Shown: in pieces, positions 1 to 8,159 of the stretch | How the letters are laid out: each line of letters opens with the position of its first letter | Position numbering within the stretch: position 1 is the first letter of the stretch | Assembly (NCBI GenBank): GCA_040223615.1 | Contig: JAVKFY010000014.1 | Location: 62,001-126,000, forward strand | DNA length: 64,000 nt | Direction: 5' to 3' | Origin: JAVKFY01 sp040223615 | GTDB lineage: Bacteria; Pseudomonadota; Alphaproteobacteria; GCA-2731375 | Notes under the pieces: model-generated | Seen by the model: the letters and a program-made list of their open reading frames with translations, nothing else | The model's database searches: none | Told to the model about the DNA's origin: nothing | Made by a program: the position numbers and the translations under genes

Positions 1-159
1 CTGGTGAAACGTCTGTTACTGCCGCTGGTCGAAGACGGGCAAGCCGATCAGCTGCTGTTCTCGAACAAGTTCGTCTCGATGAATGACCGGCGGCTATCGC
101 AACCCTACCGCCAGGACGATCTGCTCACCGTGAACGAGCTGGGCCGGTTCCGCGAATGA
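1..159 (+). CDS. C-terminal end of a protein cut by the window edge, possibly PAS domain
   Basis: Reading frame 1 is open from the first base to a TGA at 157-159, giving the last 52 residues of a protein whose start lies outside the window. The visible part begins LVKRLLLPLVEDGQADQLLF and ends in NELGRFRE. The pattern of a hydrophobic strand, a short acidic turn and another strand resembles the end of alphaproteobacterial PAS-type sensory proteins (R-LLPL-DG). Its last 35 bases overlap the end of the convergent methyltransferase gene. The family call is an inference from a short fragment. Confidence 0.5.
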   Translation: MVKRLLLPLVEDGQADQLLFSNKFVSMNDRRLSQPYRQDDLLTVNELGRFRE

Positions 160-883
160 CGGCGCCGTCGTCGACCGGCAGGTCATCGGTCCGCCACAAT
201 CCCAGGCAACGGCCCCAGGCGCGGTAGAGGTCCTCGTCGGCGATCAGGCGTCGCGGCGGCGGCAGGGCGAAGGGCGAGCGTTCCAGGTTCAGCGGGCGAA
301 ACCCGCCGAGCCGGCCAGGCCGGTTGCGGCGCACGCCCGGAAAGTGCGTGGTCAGCAGCCAGCGCGCACCCGAAGCATGCACGTTGGCCAGCGCCGCCAG
401 CACCATGTCGTCGGTCAGGTGGATGAACACGTCGCGGGCCAGGACCAGGTCGGCGGACGGCAACGGATCGGCGGCAATGTCCAGCATCTGGAACGACACG
501 CGCTGATCGGCGAAGCGCTGCCGGTTGTCGTCGACCAGGGCAGGCACGATGTCGGCGCCGATGTAGCGGGTCTCGCCCAGCTCGACGTGGCGCATCCAGT
601 GGAAGTCGCCACAGGGGATGTCGAGCAGCACCTCGACCCGCAACTCACGCAGCAGCCCGGGCAGGGCGGCGCGAACGGTCCTGGTGCCAGGCAGCGACGA
701 ACCCGGACCGGAAACCGACTGGCGGCCACCGAACAAGCGGTGGCGGTGGATCGCCGCGAACACCGTCGCCGGATCGGCGCCGCGCAGGCGCCCGAGCCAC
801 AGCGTGCGCCGGGCCAGCGTGGCCCACGCGTGCGGCGTCGGCAGCAGCCGTTCCAGCAAGCCGCGTCCCGCGGGTCGGGTCAA
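125..883 (-). CDS. class I SAM-dependent methyltransferase
   Basis: A 252-residue protein with a Rossmann-type SAM-binding core. Motif I is seen as LLDIPCGDFHWM (residues 86-97), the acidic end of strand 2 as YIGADIVP (107-114), and motif IV as DLVLARDVFIHL (145-156). This order is typical of small-molecule, sugar or peptide methyltransferases of the Methyltransf_23/25 type. The substrate cannot be told from the sequence. The N-terminal 80 residues are Arg- and Pro-rich and probably form a cap. The gene is convergent with the truncated gene at the window start and overlaps it by 35 bases, so the two probably lack a separate terminator. It has no same-strand partner nearby. Confidence 0.8.
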   Translation of the reverse strand: MTRPAGRGLLERLLPTPHAWATLARRTLWLGRLRGADPATVFAAIHRHRLFGGRQSVSGPGSSLPGTRTVRAALPGLLRELRVEVLLDIPCGDFHWMRHVELGETRYIGADIVPALVDDNRQRFADQRVSFQMLDIAADPLPSADLVLARDVFIHLTDDMVLAALANVHASGARWLLTTHFPGVRRNRPGRLGGFRPLNLERSPFALPPPRRLIADEDLYRAWGRCLGLWRTDDLPVDDGAVIRGTGPARSR

Positions 884-906
884 AGGTGGTCTCCGGCCAA
901 TCGATT

Positions 907-929
907 GCCTAACGTCCGATGCCTAACGT
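907..929. repeat. short tandem direct repeat GCCTAACGT
   Basis: The 9-mer GCCTAACGT occurs at 907-915 and again at 921-929, a 14-base period. It lies in the 72-base gap between the divergent methyltransferase and nitrile hydratase accessory genes. It could be a regulator half-site pair, or chance. Confidence 0.3.
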
Positions 930-955
930 GGTAGCAGCTTCGCGGGAGGGGCTCC

Positions 956-1285
956 ATGGCACTGACACCCGACGGCGACGAGCCGGTTTTCGACGAGCCG
1001 TGGCAGGCTTCGGCCTTCGCGCTGGCGGTGCGGCTGTCGGAGGCGGGGCATTTCACCTGGCCGGAGTGGAGCGCGTTCTTCGCCGCCGAGATCGCCGCGG
1101 CGGAGCGCGCCGGTGCGACCGATACCGCGTCGCGCTACTACGAACACTGGCTGGCGGCGCTGGAGAAGCTGGTGGTCGCCAAGGGACTCGGCTCGGCGGC
1201 GGAACTGGCCGACCTGAAGCGTGACTGGACCGAGGCCACGGTCAACACCCCGCACGGCCAGCCGATCGAACTGAAGCGGCGGTAG
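956..1285 (+). CDS. nitrile hydratase accessory protein-like
   Basis: A 109-residue acidic protein matching the nitrile hydratase accessory/activator family (beta-subunit N-domain fold). Recognisable features are FDEPWQASAFALAVRLSEAG (residues 13-32), the helix HFTWPEWSAFF (33-43), and YYEHWLAALEKLVVAKGL near residues 62-79. In nitrile hydratase operons such proteins deliver cobalt or iron to the alpha subunit. No alpha or beta subunit gene is in this window, so it is an orphan or its partners lie elsewhere. A strong ribosome binding site (GGGAGGGG) lies just upstream of the ATG. The family call is good; the role is inferred. Confidence 0.75.
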   Translation: MALTPDGDEPVFDEPWQASAFALAVRLSEAGHFTWPEWSAFFAAEIAAAERAGATDTASRYYEHWLAALEKLVVAKGLGSAAELADLKRDWTEATVNTPHGQPIELKRR

Positions 1286-1381
1286 CGCATCGCGAACCTG
1301 CGGGTCGCGCGATTGTCATGATCGAGCGAACGCGCCATGGTGCGCCGCTTTTCATCCGTCCTGCCCGCCGAGACCCGTCCC

Positions 1382-2284
1382 GTGGAACTGTGGATCCCGA
1401 TCACCATCTGCGCCGCCTTCATGCAGAATCTGCGCTCGTCGCTGCAGAAGCATCTGAAGGGCCAGCTCAAGACCTCCGGCGCGACCTTCGCGCGCTTCGT
1501 CTTCGCGGTGCCGTTCGCGGCGCTCTACGTGGCGATCCTGGTTTCGGTCTTCGGCTATGCGGTGCCGAGCCCGAACCCGACATTCATGGTCTACATGGTC
1601 ACCGGCGGCCTCGGGCAGATCACCGCGACGGCGCTGCTGGTCTACATATTCTCGTTCCGCAACTTCGCGGTCGGCACCACCTTCTCGAAGACCGAGACGA
1701 TCCAGACCGCGATCTTCGCGGTGATCATCTTGGGCGAGACGATCTCGGCCGTCGCCACGGTGGCGATCCTGGTCAGCCTGGTCGGGGTGATGATGATCTC
1801 GCTGAACCAGAGCACGGCGCAGGGCACCGGCTGGCGCCGCTGGGTCGACGCCTCGACCGGCATCGGCATCGCCTCTGGCGCGTTCTTCGGCATCTCCGCG
1901 GTGTCGTACCGCGCCGCGTCGCTGTCGCTCGAAGGCGGCGACTTCGTGATCAACGCGGCCTTCACGCTGGCCTGCGTGACCGTGTTCCAGACCGTGGTGA
2001 TGGCGATCTACATGCGGCTGCGCGATCCCGGTCAGGTGCTGGCGACGCTGCAGGCGTGGCGGGTGGCCGGGCTGGTCGGGCTGTCGGGGATGTTGGCGTC
2101 GGCCGGCTGGTTCACCGCGATGACGCTGCACAACGCGGCCTATGTGCGCGCGCTGGGCCAGATCGAGCTGCTGTTCACCTTCGGCTTCTCGTATTTCGCG
2201 TTCAAGGAACGGTCGAGCAAGGTCGAGCTGGCCGGCATCGCCCTGGTCACCATCGGCATCGTGATATTGTTGCTCGGGCGCTGA
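1382..2284 (+). CDS. EamA/DMT-family permease
   Basis: An integral membrane protein of about 300 residues with around ten hydrophobic segments in two repeated halves, the arrangement of the drug/metabolite transporter (EamA) family. I chose the GTG at 1382 because the protein then starts VELWIPITICAAF, directly at the first membrane helix and at the usual family length. An in-frame ATG at 1337 would add 15 Arg-rich residues. Both starts have weak ribosome binding sites. The substrate is unknown. pncA follows 32 bases downstream on the same strand, so the two may be cotranscribed. Confidence 0.8.
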   Translation: MELWIPITICAAFMQNLRSSLQKHLKGQLKTSGATFARFVFAVPFAALYVAILVSVFGYAVPSPNPTFMVYMVTGGLGQITATALLVYIFSFRNFAVGTTFSKTETIQTAIFAVIILGETISAVATVAILVSLVGVMMISLNQSTAQGTGWRRWVDASTGIGIASGAFFGISAVSYRAASLSLEGGDFVINAAFTLACVTVFQTVVMAIYMRLRDPGQVLATLQAWRVAGLVGLSGMLASAGWFTAMTLHNAAYVRALGQIELLFTFGFSYFAFKERSSKVELAGIALVTIGIVILLLGR

Positions 2285-2316
2285 GCGGCGCCGACGATCC
2301 TGGCGAGGAGCGCGCG

Positions 2317-2958
2317 ATGAGCAACCCCAACATCCCCAGTGCTGGCGACGTGCTGCTGGTGGTCGACGTGCAGAACGACTTCTGTCCCGGCGGCAGCCTG
2401 GCGATCGCCGGCGGCGACGAGGTGGTGCCGGTGATCAACCGGCTGGGCCAGCGCTTCGCCCACGTCGTGCTGACGCAGGACTGGCACCCTGCGGCGCACC
2501 AGTCCTTCGCCTCGCGCCATCCCGGCAAGCAGCCGTTCGAGATGATCGACGTCGCCTACGGGCCGCAGGTGCTGTGGCCGGACCATTGCGTGCAGGGGAC
2601 GGACGGCGCCGAATTTCATGCCGACCTCGACCTGCCGCACGCGGAGATGATCATCCGCAAGGGCTTCCGTGCCGATATCGACAGCTATTCGGCGTTCCGA
2701 GAGAACGACAAGACGACGCAGACCGGGCTGGCCGGCTACCTAGCCGAGCGCGGGCTGAATCGGGCCTTCGTGGTCGGGCTGGCCTACGACGTGTGCGTGC
2801 GGTTTTCGGCCGAGGACGCCAAGGCGGCCGGCCTGGAAACCCACGTGGTGCGCGACGCCTGCCGCTCGGTCGACCTGGACGGCTCGCACGCGGCCGCCGA
2901 GGCGGCCTTGGCCGAGGCCGGCATCCCGGTGATCGAGAGCGGCCAGTTGCTGAGCTAA
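2317..2958 (+). CDS. pncA: nicotinamidase
   Basis: A 213-residue isochorismatase-fold amidohydrolase that converts nicotinamide to nicotinate in the NAD salvage pathway. The catalytic triad is visible: Asp17 in LLVVDVQNDF, Lys115 in IIRKGFR and Cys160 in GLAYDVCV. The metal-binding Asp55 and His57 lie in LTQDWHP. The length agrees with the family. The ATG at 2317 follows GGCGAGGAG, a good ribosome binding site. The gene follows the EamA permease closely. The open frame runs far upstream of this ATG, but that part only mirrors the permease gene. Confidence 0.95.
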   Translation: MSNPNIPSAGDVLLVVDVQNDFCPGGSLAIAGGDEVVPVINRLGQRFAHVVLTQDWHPAAHQSFASRHPGKQPFEMIDVAYGPQVLWPDHCVQGTDGAEFHADLDLPHAEMIIRKGFRADIDSYSAFRENDKTTQTGLAGYLAERGLNRAFVVGLAYDVCVRFSAEDAKAAGLETHVVRDACRSVDLDGSHAAAEAALAEAGIPVIESGQLLS

Positions 2959-3322
2959 GGACGATGCGGAGATGCCCGGGCATGACGGTTTCACAATGTT
3001 TCGTCATTGGCGGGCTTGACCCACGAGTGTCCGGTTAAGTCCTTCCGGTCCTGCGCCCACCCCTCAACGTCTTTGCAAGCTCAGGGACGTGGATGGCCCG
3101 GACAAGCCGGGCCATGACGCGTTTCTTGTGTCTATCAATAGAATCGTCATGCCCCGGCTTGTCCGGGGCATCCGCGTCCAGAAGCTGGGCCGATCGGTTG
3201 CAGTTCTTCTGTCCGGTGCCGCCCCAAGCGACGCAACCGCTTGAGCTGCATTGGGAAACGGACAATCACCGCAACCTTAACCGGACAGCCGTGGGCTTGA
3301 CCCGGGCATCTCAGCACGCCGA
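2959..3322. other. gene-free stretch carrying palindromic repeat remnants
   Basis: This 364-base gap lies between the convergent pncA and ribF genes. It holds no convincing coding frame. It contains scattered pieces of the genome's CCCGG-type palindromic repeat (near 2970-2985 and 3290-3315) and the well-preserved double hairpin at 3091-3173. One of these hairpins may also end transcription of the flanking genes. Confidence 0.7.
3091..3173. repeat. bipartite REP-like palindrome with compensating base changes
   Basis: Two 29-base arms (3091-3119 and 3145-3173) are inverted copies that differ at two positions. Each arm also folds on itself: GGCCCGG/CCGGGCC on the left and GCCCCGG/CCGGGGC on the right. 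The two differences between the arms are swapped base pairs that keep both small hairpins intact. The spacer of 25 bases is AT-richer. Related shorter copies lie at 6573-6592 and 35531-35603. Confidence 0.75.
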
Positions 3323-4291
3323 CTACAGCGGGAAGCGGTCCACGGCGTTGTCGGGGCGGGCCAGGACCTCGCGGGCCTGGCGGCCGTCGAGGTCGATCTG
3401 GGTCTTCAGCGCGTCGAGGCCGTCGAACTTGCGCTCGCTGCGCAGGTGTTCCACGAAGGCGACCTGCACCGCCGCGCCGTAGACGTCGGCGGCGAAGTCG
3501 AAGACATGGACCTCCAGCACGATGCCCTCGCCGTCGAAGGTCGGTCGCCGGCCCAGGTTGGCGACGCCCCGGTGCCAGACCTCGCGGCCATCCTGGCGCA
3601 GCGACACGTAGACCGCATAGACGCCCAGCGCCGGCATCAGCGAGGCTCGCGGCAGGTGCACATTCAGGGTCGGAAAGCCGAGCTGGCGGCCGCGCTGGAA
3701 GCCGTGCCGGACGCGGCCCTCGACCTGATACCAGTGGCCCAGCAGTTCCGCCGCGCGGCGCGCCCGGCCGGTTTCCAGGTTGACCCGGATGATGGTCGAG
3801 GAGCAGACGTCGTCGCCGTGCGTGACCGGTTCCATCACCGTGATGGCGAAGCCGTGGGTCTCGGCGAGCTGGCGCAGCACGCCGACATTGCCGGACCGCT
3901 TGTGTCCGAAGACATAGTCGTAGCCGACAACGACGTGCTTCACGCCGAGCCCGTCGACCAGCACCTCGGCGACAAAGCGGTCGGCCGGCATCTGGTAGAG
4001 CGCCTGGTTGAAGCGCAGCGCGTGGACGACGTCGACGCCCAGCGCCTGGAACAGGTGCACCTTGCGGCGAAACGGGGTCAGGCGAAATGGCGGCGCCTCG
4101 GGCGAGAACACGCTGCGCGGATGCGGCTCGACGGTGAACACCGAATGCGGGATCGCCTTGGCGTGGGCGATCTCGCCGGCGGCGCGAATCAGGGCCTGGT
4201 GACCGCGGTGCACGCCGTCGAAATTGCCCAGCGCCACGGCGCCGCCGCGCAGTTCGTCCGGTATGTTCCGCCAGTCGCGGCAGACACGCAT
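3323..4291 (-). CDS. ribF: bifunctional riboflavin kinase/FAD synthetase
   Basis: Makes FMN from riboflavin and ATP, then adenylates FMN to FAD. The N-terminal nucleotidyltransferase half shows VALGNFDGVHRGHQALI with the HxGH-type motif. The C-terminal flavokinase half begins near GRQLGFPTLNV and contains the substrate-binding segment YVSLRQDGREVWHRGVANLG. With the ATG at 4291 the protein has 322 residues, normal for RibF, and starts MRVCRDWRN. A purine-rich GGAAGG lies upstream. An upstream in-frame start would add 22 non-conserved residues. The maoC-like gene lies 72 bases upstream on the same strand. Confidence 0.95.
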   Translation of the reverse strand: MRVCRDWRNIPDELRGGAVALGNFDGVHRGHQALIRAAGEIAHAKAIPHSVFTVEPHPRSVFSPEAPPFRLTPFRRKVHLFQALGVDVVHALRFNQALYQMPADRFVAEVLVDGLGVKHVVVGYDYVFGHKRSGNVGVLRQLAETHGFAITVMEPVTHGDDVCSSTIIRVNLETGRARRAAELLGHWYQVEGRVRHGFQRGRQLGFPTLNVHLPRASLMPALGVYAVYVSLRQDGREVWHRGVANLGRRPTFDGEGIVLEVHVFDFAADVYGAAVQVAFVEHLRSERKFDGLDALKTQIDLDGRQAREVLARPDNAVDRFPL

Positions 4292-4363
4292 CCGCCGGCC
4301 CTTCCGTTGCTCACCCTCAGCCGCGGTCGGCTTAGCCCGTGGCGGCCCGGATGACAAGGCGGC

Positions 4364-4846
4364 TCAGTCGAACATCGTCCGCGACGGCACCAGCAACAAC
4401 GCGTCGCCGTCGACCACGACGTCGTCGCCGATGATACAGATGGTGTCGAGCTTGCAGCGCCGGCGCTTCTTGTCGACGTCGACCACGGTGGCGCGCGCGG
4501 TGACCGTGTCCCCGGCCCGTACCGGCGCGCGGAAGCGCAGGTTCTGGGCCATGTAGATCGCGCCCGGACCCGGCAGCTTGGTGCCGACCACGGTGGAGAT
4601 CAGGCTGGCGGTCAGCATGCCGTGCGCGATGCAGCCGCCAAACTGGGTCTGCTCGCCGAACTCGCGGTTCAGGTGCAGCGGGTTGAAGTCGCCGGAGATG
4701 CCGGCGAACAGGACGATGTCGGCCTCGGTCACGGTGCGCGAATAGAACGCCGTCATGCCGGACTCGAGGTCCTCGATGAAGTAGCCGTGCAGCTCCTTGT
4801 GCAGGTCGACCTTGGCCGCCAGGTGCGACGCCAACGCTTCACTCAT
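4364..4846 (-). CDS. MaoC-like (R)-specific enoyl-CoA hydratase
   Basis: A 160-residue single hot-dog domain protein of the PhaJ/MaoC family, which hydrates trans-2-enoyl-CoA to (R)-3-hydroxyacyl-CoA. The hydratase-2 motif is complete: FAGISGDFNPLHLNREFGE with Asp53 and His58 as catalytic residues, followed by FGGCIAHGMLTA (69-80). The chosen ATG at 4846 gives the usual length. An upstream in-frame extension is Arg/Pro-rich and unconserved. Possible roles are supplying monomers for polyhydroxyalkanoate or a fatty acid side path. It is divergent from the cheY-cheZ operon. Confidence 0.88.
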   Translation of the reverse strand: MSEALASHLAAKVDLHKELHGYFIEDLESGMTAFYSRTVTEADIVLFAGISGDFNPLHLNREFGEQTQFGGCIAHGMLTASLISTVVGTKLPGPGAIYMAQNLRFRAPVRAGDTVTARATVVDVDKKRRRCKLDTICIIGDDVVVDGDALLLVPSRTMFD

Positions 4847-5051
4847 GCCGGAGTCTCGCTTCTGTCTTTTGTGCGGGGCCGCAATATGTCGCCTGCCCGC
4901 GCTGCATTGCAACAAAAAGCGCCGACCGTTGCCGACAGATGCCGGGGCGAGCGGCCGTTTACTGAATGTTAGAGGCTGAAACGTAGTGTCGACGGCCGTG
5001 GCGCGCTTGTGTTCGCCCGCTTTGTCCAGAGCTTCTACGAGGGCCGAGAAA

Positions 5052-5438
5052 ATGGCTGTCGACGCTAACATGCCGATCCTGATCGTGGACGACTACAAGA
5101 CCATGCTGCGTATCATCCGCAACCTGCTGAAGCAGCTCGGCTTCGGCAATGTGGACGAAGCCAGCGATGGCGCCGCGGCGCTGTCGCTGATGCGGGCCAA
5201 GCCATATGGGCTGGTGATTTCCGACTGGAACATGGAGCCGATGACCGGCTACGAGTTGCTGAAGGAAGTACGCGGCGACGACTCGCTGTCGAAAACGCCA
5301 TTCATCATGGTCACGGCCGAGTCCAAGACCGAGAACGTGATCGCCGCCAAGAAGGCCGGCGTGAACAACTACATCGTCAAGCCGTTCAACGCGGCCACGC
5401 TGAAGACCAAGATGGCGACGGTGATCGGCGACTTCTGA
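5052..5438 (+). CDS. cheY: single-domain chemotaxis response regulator CheY
   Basis: A 128-residue receiver domain with no output domain. The acidic pocket is Asp13-Asp14 (ILIVDDYKTM), the phosphoacceptor is Asp58 in VISDWNMEPMTGYELL, and Thr88 and Lys110 complete the site (MVTAES, YIVKPF). Phosphorylated CheY binds the flagellar switch protein FliM. I chose the ATG at 5052 (MAVDANMP) after GGGCCGAGAAA because receiver strand 1 then starts at residue 8. The stop overlaps the cheZ start by one base (TGATG), so the two are translationally coupled. Confidence 0.92.
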   Translation: MAVDANMPILIVDDYKTMLRIIRNLLKQLGFGNVDEASDGAAALSLMRAKPYGLVISDWNMEPMTGYELLKEVRGDDSLSKTPFIMVTAESKTENVIAAKKAGVNNYIVKPFNAATLKTKMATVIGDF

Positions 5439-6535
5439 TGGACCCTGCGCGTGTCAGCAGCGGGCTGCATCAGCTCGTCGACCATCTGCGGGCGGAACCC
5501 GACAAGTCGGTATCCCCCGTCGAGGCGGCGGCGATCACCGAGGTCTTGTTGACCTCGATGCAGCGCTACTTCGCGTCGATCGACGGCGCGATCTATGGCG
5601 AGTTCCGGCTGCTGTCGGAACGCATCAAGACCGCGCGCAACGAAATCGCCGACCTGCGCCCGACCGAGCTCAGCCAGGAACGCATTCCGCGCGCTGGCAA
5701 GGAGCTGGAGGCCATCGTCCATTCGACCGAAGAAGCCTCGGGCACGATCATGGACGCCGCCGAGACCATCATGTCTGGCGACGCGTCCGACGAGGGCTAT
5801 GGCGACATGGTGCAGGAGAATTGCCTGCGCATTTTCGAGGCCTGCTCGTTCCAGGACCTGACCGGCCAGCGCATCTCCAAGGTGGTCGACACGCTCACCT
5901 TCATCGAGAACCGGCTGGCTCATATGTCGCAAGAGTGGTCCGGCGAGCTGAAGGAAGCTGATGCGGCGGCGCCGGAAGGCGACAAGGCGCTGCTGAACGG
6001 TCCCGCGCTGCAAGGCGAAGGCATCGACCAGAACGAGGTCGACGCGCTGCTGAACGATGGCGCGGCGCCGCCCGAGGCCAAGCCGGCGCCGAAGGCCGAG
6101 ACCAAGCCGGCAGCGAAGCCGGCCGCCAGGAAACCCGCCGCCAAGCCAGTCGCGAAGGCCGAAGCCCCGAAGACCGAGGCACCCAAGGCCGAGGCACCCA
6201 AGGCCGAGACACCCAAGGCCGAGACACCGAAGCCCGAAGCACCCAAGGCCGAGGCCAAGCCTGCGGCACCCAAGGCCGAGGCACCGAAGCCTGAAGCACC
6301 CAAGGCCGAAGCCAGGCCTGCGGCACCAAAGGCCGAGGCGAAGAAGCCCGAACCGGTGCAGAAACCCGAGGCGAAGAAGCCCGAGTCAGCGCCAAAGCCG
6401 GAAGCGAAGAAGCCCGAGCCCGCCCCGAAGCCAGCGGCGAAAAAGCCGGAACCGGTGCCCGAACCGGACGAGGCGGATCTCGAGGGCGGGGGCGAGAAGA
6501 TCAGCCAGGACGAAATCGACGCCCTGTTCGCCTGA
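5438..6535 (+). CDS. cheZ: CheY-P phosphatase CheZ with a long Pro/Ala/Lys linker
   Basis: A 365-residue protein that should dephosphorylate CheY-P. Residues 1-170 form the long helical hairpin typical of CheZ, and the catalytic signature is FQDLTGQ at 138-144 with Gln139. The family's C-terminal CheY-binding peptide appears as ISQDEIDALFA at the very end (355-365). A second copy of the same pattern, IDQNEVDALL, occurs at 196-205. Between them lies a low-complexity linker of about 140 residues built from KAEAPK/KPEAPK units. This is longer than usual; E. coli CheZ has about 214 residues. It follows cheY with a one-base overlap. Confidence 0.9.
   Translation: MDPARVSSGLHQLVDHLRAEPDKSVSPVEAAAITEVLLTSMQRYFASIDGAIYGEFRLLSERIKTARNEIADLRPTELSQERIPRAGKELEAIVHSTEEASGTIMDAAETIMSGDASDEGYGDMVQENCLRIFEACSFQDLTGQRISKVVDTLTFIENRLAHMSQEWSGELKEADAAAPEGDKALLNGPALQGEGIDQNEVDALLNDGAAPPEAKPAPKAETKPAAKPAARKPAAKPVAKAEAPKTEAPKAEAPKAETPKAETPKPEAPKAEAKPAAPKAEAPKPEAPKAEARPAAPKAEAKKPEPVQKPEAKKPESAPKPEAKKPEPAPKPAAKKPEPVPEPDEADLEGGGEKISQDEIDALFA
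6060..6460 (+). repeat. degenerate tandem coding repeat in the cheZ linker
   Basis: This part of cheZ consists of repeated 12-18 base units encoding (K-A/P-E-A-P-K) and, later, (KKPE-P/S-x-P-K-PEA). The units vary at third positions, so this is an old repeat rather than a fresh slippage product. It encodes an extended, lysine-rich flexible linker. Confidence 0.75.
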
Positions 6536-6572
6536 TCGGCGGAAACCTCCCTTTCCCCAGAACTGACGTCAT

Positions 6573-6592
6573 GCCCGGACCCGATCCCGGGC
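6573..6592. repeat. single CCCGG hairpin between convergent genes
   Basis: GCCCGG and CCGGGC arms pair around an 8-base loop. The hairpin sits in the 58-base gap between cheZ and the oppositely oriented FAD oxidoreductase gene. It resembles one arm of the repeat at 3091-3173 and could work as a bidirectional terminator, although there is no T-run. Confidence 0.45.
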
Positions 6593-6593
6593 G

Positions 6594-8159
6594 CTATGCG
6601 TTGCGGCGGCCGTGGTCGGCGATAACGGTGGCGGCGGCGCGTTGGCCGGGCGCGCCCCAGACGCAGCCGCCGGGGTGGGCGCCGGCGCCGCACAGGTAGA
6701 GGCCGGCCAGCGGCGTGCGGGCGCCGACGCAGCCCGGCGCCGGGCGATAGTCGAGAAGCTGGGTCGACAGCATGTCGCCGTGGAACTGGTGGCCGCCGGT
6801 CATGGCGAAGCGCGCTTCCAGGTCCGGCGGCGCCAGCACTTCGATCGCCGTCGCCTTGTCGCGGATGTCGGGCGCGTAGGCCGCCACGGTGTCGAGCACG
6901 ATGTCGCCGGCCCGTTCGCGTTGCGCATCCCAGCCGCCGAGCGCCGGGTCGAGCTCGTTGGGAAAATACTGTGCGTAGCAGGTCAGCGTGTGCTTGCCGG
7001 CCGGCGCCAGCGACGGGTCGATGGCCGACTGCATGTGCACGGTCATGAACGGCGCGGCGGACAGGTGGCCGCGCTTGGCGTCGTCCCAGGCTGCTTCGAT
7101 GTAGTCCAGCGACGGGCACAGGCTGACACGCGCCGGGCTGACGCCTTCGGGCACGGCGTCGAAGGTCGGCAGCGCGTCCAGCGCTACGTTGACCTTGGCG
7201 GCGACACCGTTCATTCGCAGGCCGCGAATGTCGTCGGCAAAGCTGGGCGACAGCGCCTGGCCGTCGATCAGCCGCAGAAAGGTCAGATGCGGGTCGGCGT
7301 TGGAGATCACGTGGTCGGCCTCGAAGCGCTCGCCGTTTTCCAGCCGCACCGCGCGGGCCAGGCCGTCGCGGACCTCTATCTCGGCGACCTCCGCGTCGCC
7401 GCGCAGCTCGGCGCCGAACCGGCGGGCGGCGGCGGCCAGCGCGTCGGCCAGTCCGCCCATGCCGCCGCGCACGTAGCCGGCACGGCCACGCGCGCCGGTG
7501 GTGGCGCCGAACATGTGGTGCGCCATCACGTAGGCGGTGCCGGGCGTGCGGGGGCCGGCGTTGGTGCCGAAGGTGCTGGTGAAGCCGAGCGCGGCCTTGA
7601 CCACGCCGGTCTCGAAACGCGCGTCCAGCAGGTCGGCCATCGAGCCCAGCATGAAGTCGCGGAACAGGGCTGCCTCGCCGGCGGCGTGGAAGCGCTCCTG
7701 CACCTGCCCCAGGCTCGGCACGTCGTCGGCGTAAAGCATCGGCTCCAGCCGCGCCACGAACCGGCCGAGATCGCCCTGAAAGCCGGCCATCGCGGCGGCA
7801 TCGCTGGCGGAAAAGCCCTCGATCTCGGTCCGGGTGCGGGCCGGGTCCTGCCACAGCGCCAGGTGGCGGCCGTCGGGCAGCGGAAAGACGCTCAAGGGAT
7901 CGGGCAGCAGCAGTTCGTAGCCATGCGACGCCAGGTCGAGGTCGGCGACGATCTCCGGGCGCAGGTTGCCGAGCTGCGCCGCGCCGGTGGAAACGCGGTA
8001 GCCGGGCGCGCCGGCGATCTCCTCTGTCACGCAGGCGCCGCCAAAGATCGCGCGGCGTTCCAGCAGCAGTGTCTTGAGACCGCCGCGCGCCAGGTAGGCG
8101 GCGCAGATCAGGCCGTTGTGGCCGCCGCCGACGACGATAGCGTCGTAGCGCTGGCTCAC
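6594..8159 (-). CDS. phytoene desaturase/PYROXD2-like FAD-dependent oxidoreductase
   Basis: A 521-residue flavoprotein of the CrtI/RetSat superfamily. The dinucleotide-binding motif is at the N-terminus (YDAIVVGGGHNGLICAAYLA), followed by the GG-doublet region (LLLERRAIFGGACVTEE) and the C-terminal FAD motif (GLYLCGAGAHPGGCVWGAPG). The His-Asn-Gly in the first motif is typical of the PYROXD2 subgroup, not of true carotenoid desaturases, so a role in carotenoid synthesis should not be assumed. The GTG start at 8159 overlaps the stop of the upstream HAD gene (GTGA), which implies coupled translation. Confidence 0.85.
   Translation of the reverse strand: MSQRYDAIVVGGGHNGLICAAYLARGGLKTLLLERRAIFGGACVTEEIAGAPGYRVSTGAAQLGNLRPEIVADLDLASHGYELLLPDPLSVFPLPDGRHLALWQDPARTRTEIEGFSASDAAAMAGFQGDLGRFVARLEPMLYADDVPSLGQVQERFHAAGEAALFRDFMLGSMADLLDARFETGVVKAALGFTSTFGTNAGPRTPGTAYVMAHHMFGATTGARGRAGYVRGGMGGLADALAAAARRFGAELRGDAEVAEIEVRDGLARAVRLENGERFEADHVISNADPHLTFLRLIDGQALSPSFADDIRGLRMNGVAAKVNVALDALPTFDAVPEGVSPARVSLCPSLDYIEAAWDDAKRGHLSAAPFMTVHMQSAIDPSLAPAGKHTLTCYAQYFPNELDPALGGWDAQRERAGDIVLDTVAAYAPDIRDKATAIEVLAPPDLEARFAMTGGHQFHGDMLSTQLLDYRPAPGCVGARTPLAGLYLCGAGAHPGGCVWGAPGQRAAATVIADHGRRNA

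Noticed and set aside
1318..2316. Upstream extension of the pncA frame
   Set aside because: It lies out of frame inside the EamA permease gene; only the part from 2317 encodes nicotinamidase.
6060..6460. Tandem repeats considered as a CRISPR array
   Set aside because: Units are short, coding and lack spacers; they belong to the cheZ linker.
6594..8159. Carotenoid desaturase crtI
   Set aside because: The N-terminal motif fits the PYROXD2 group, and no other carotenoid genes are near.
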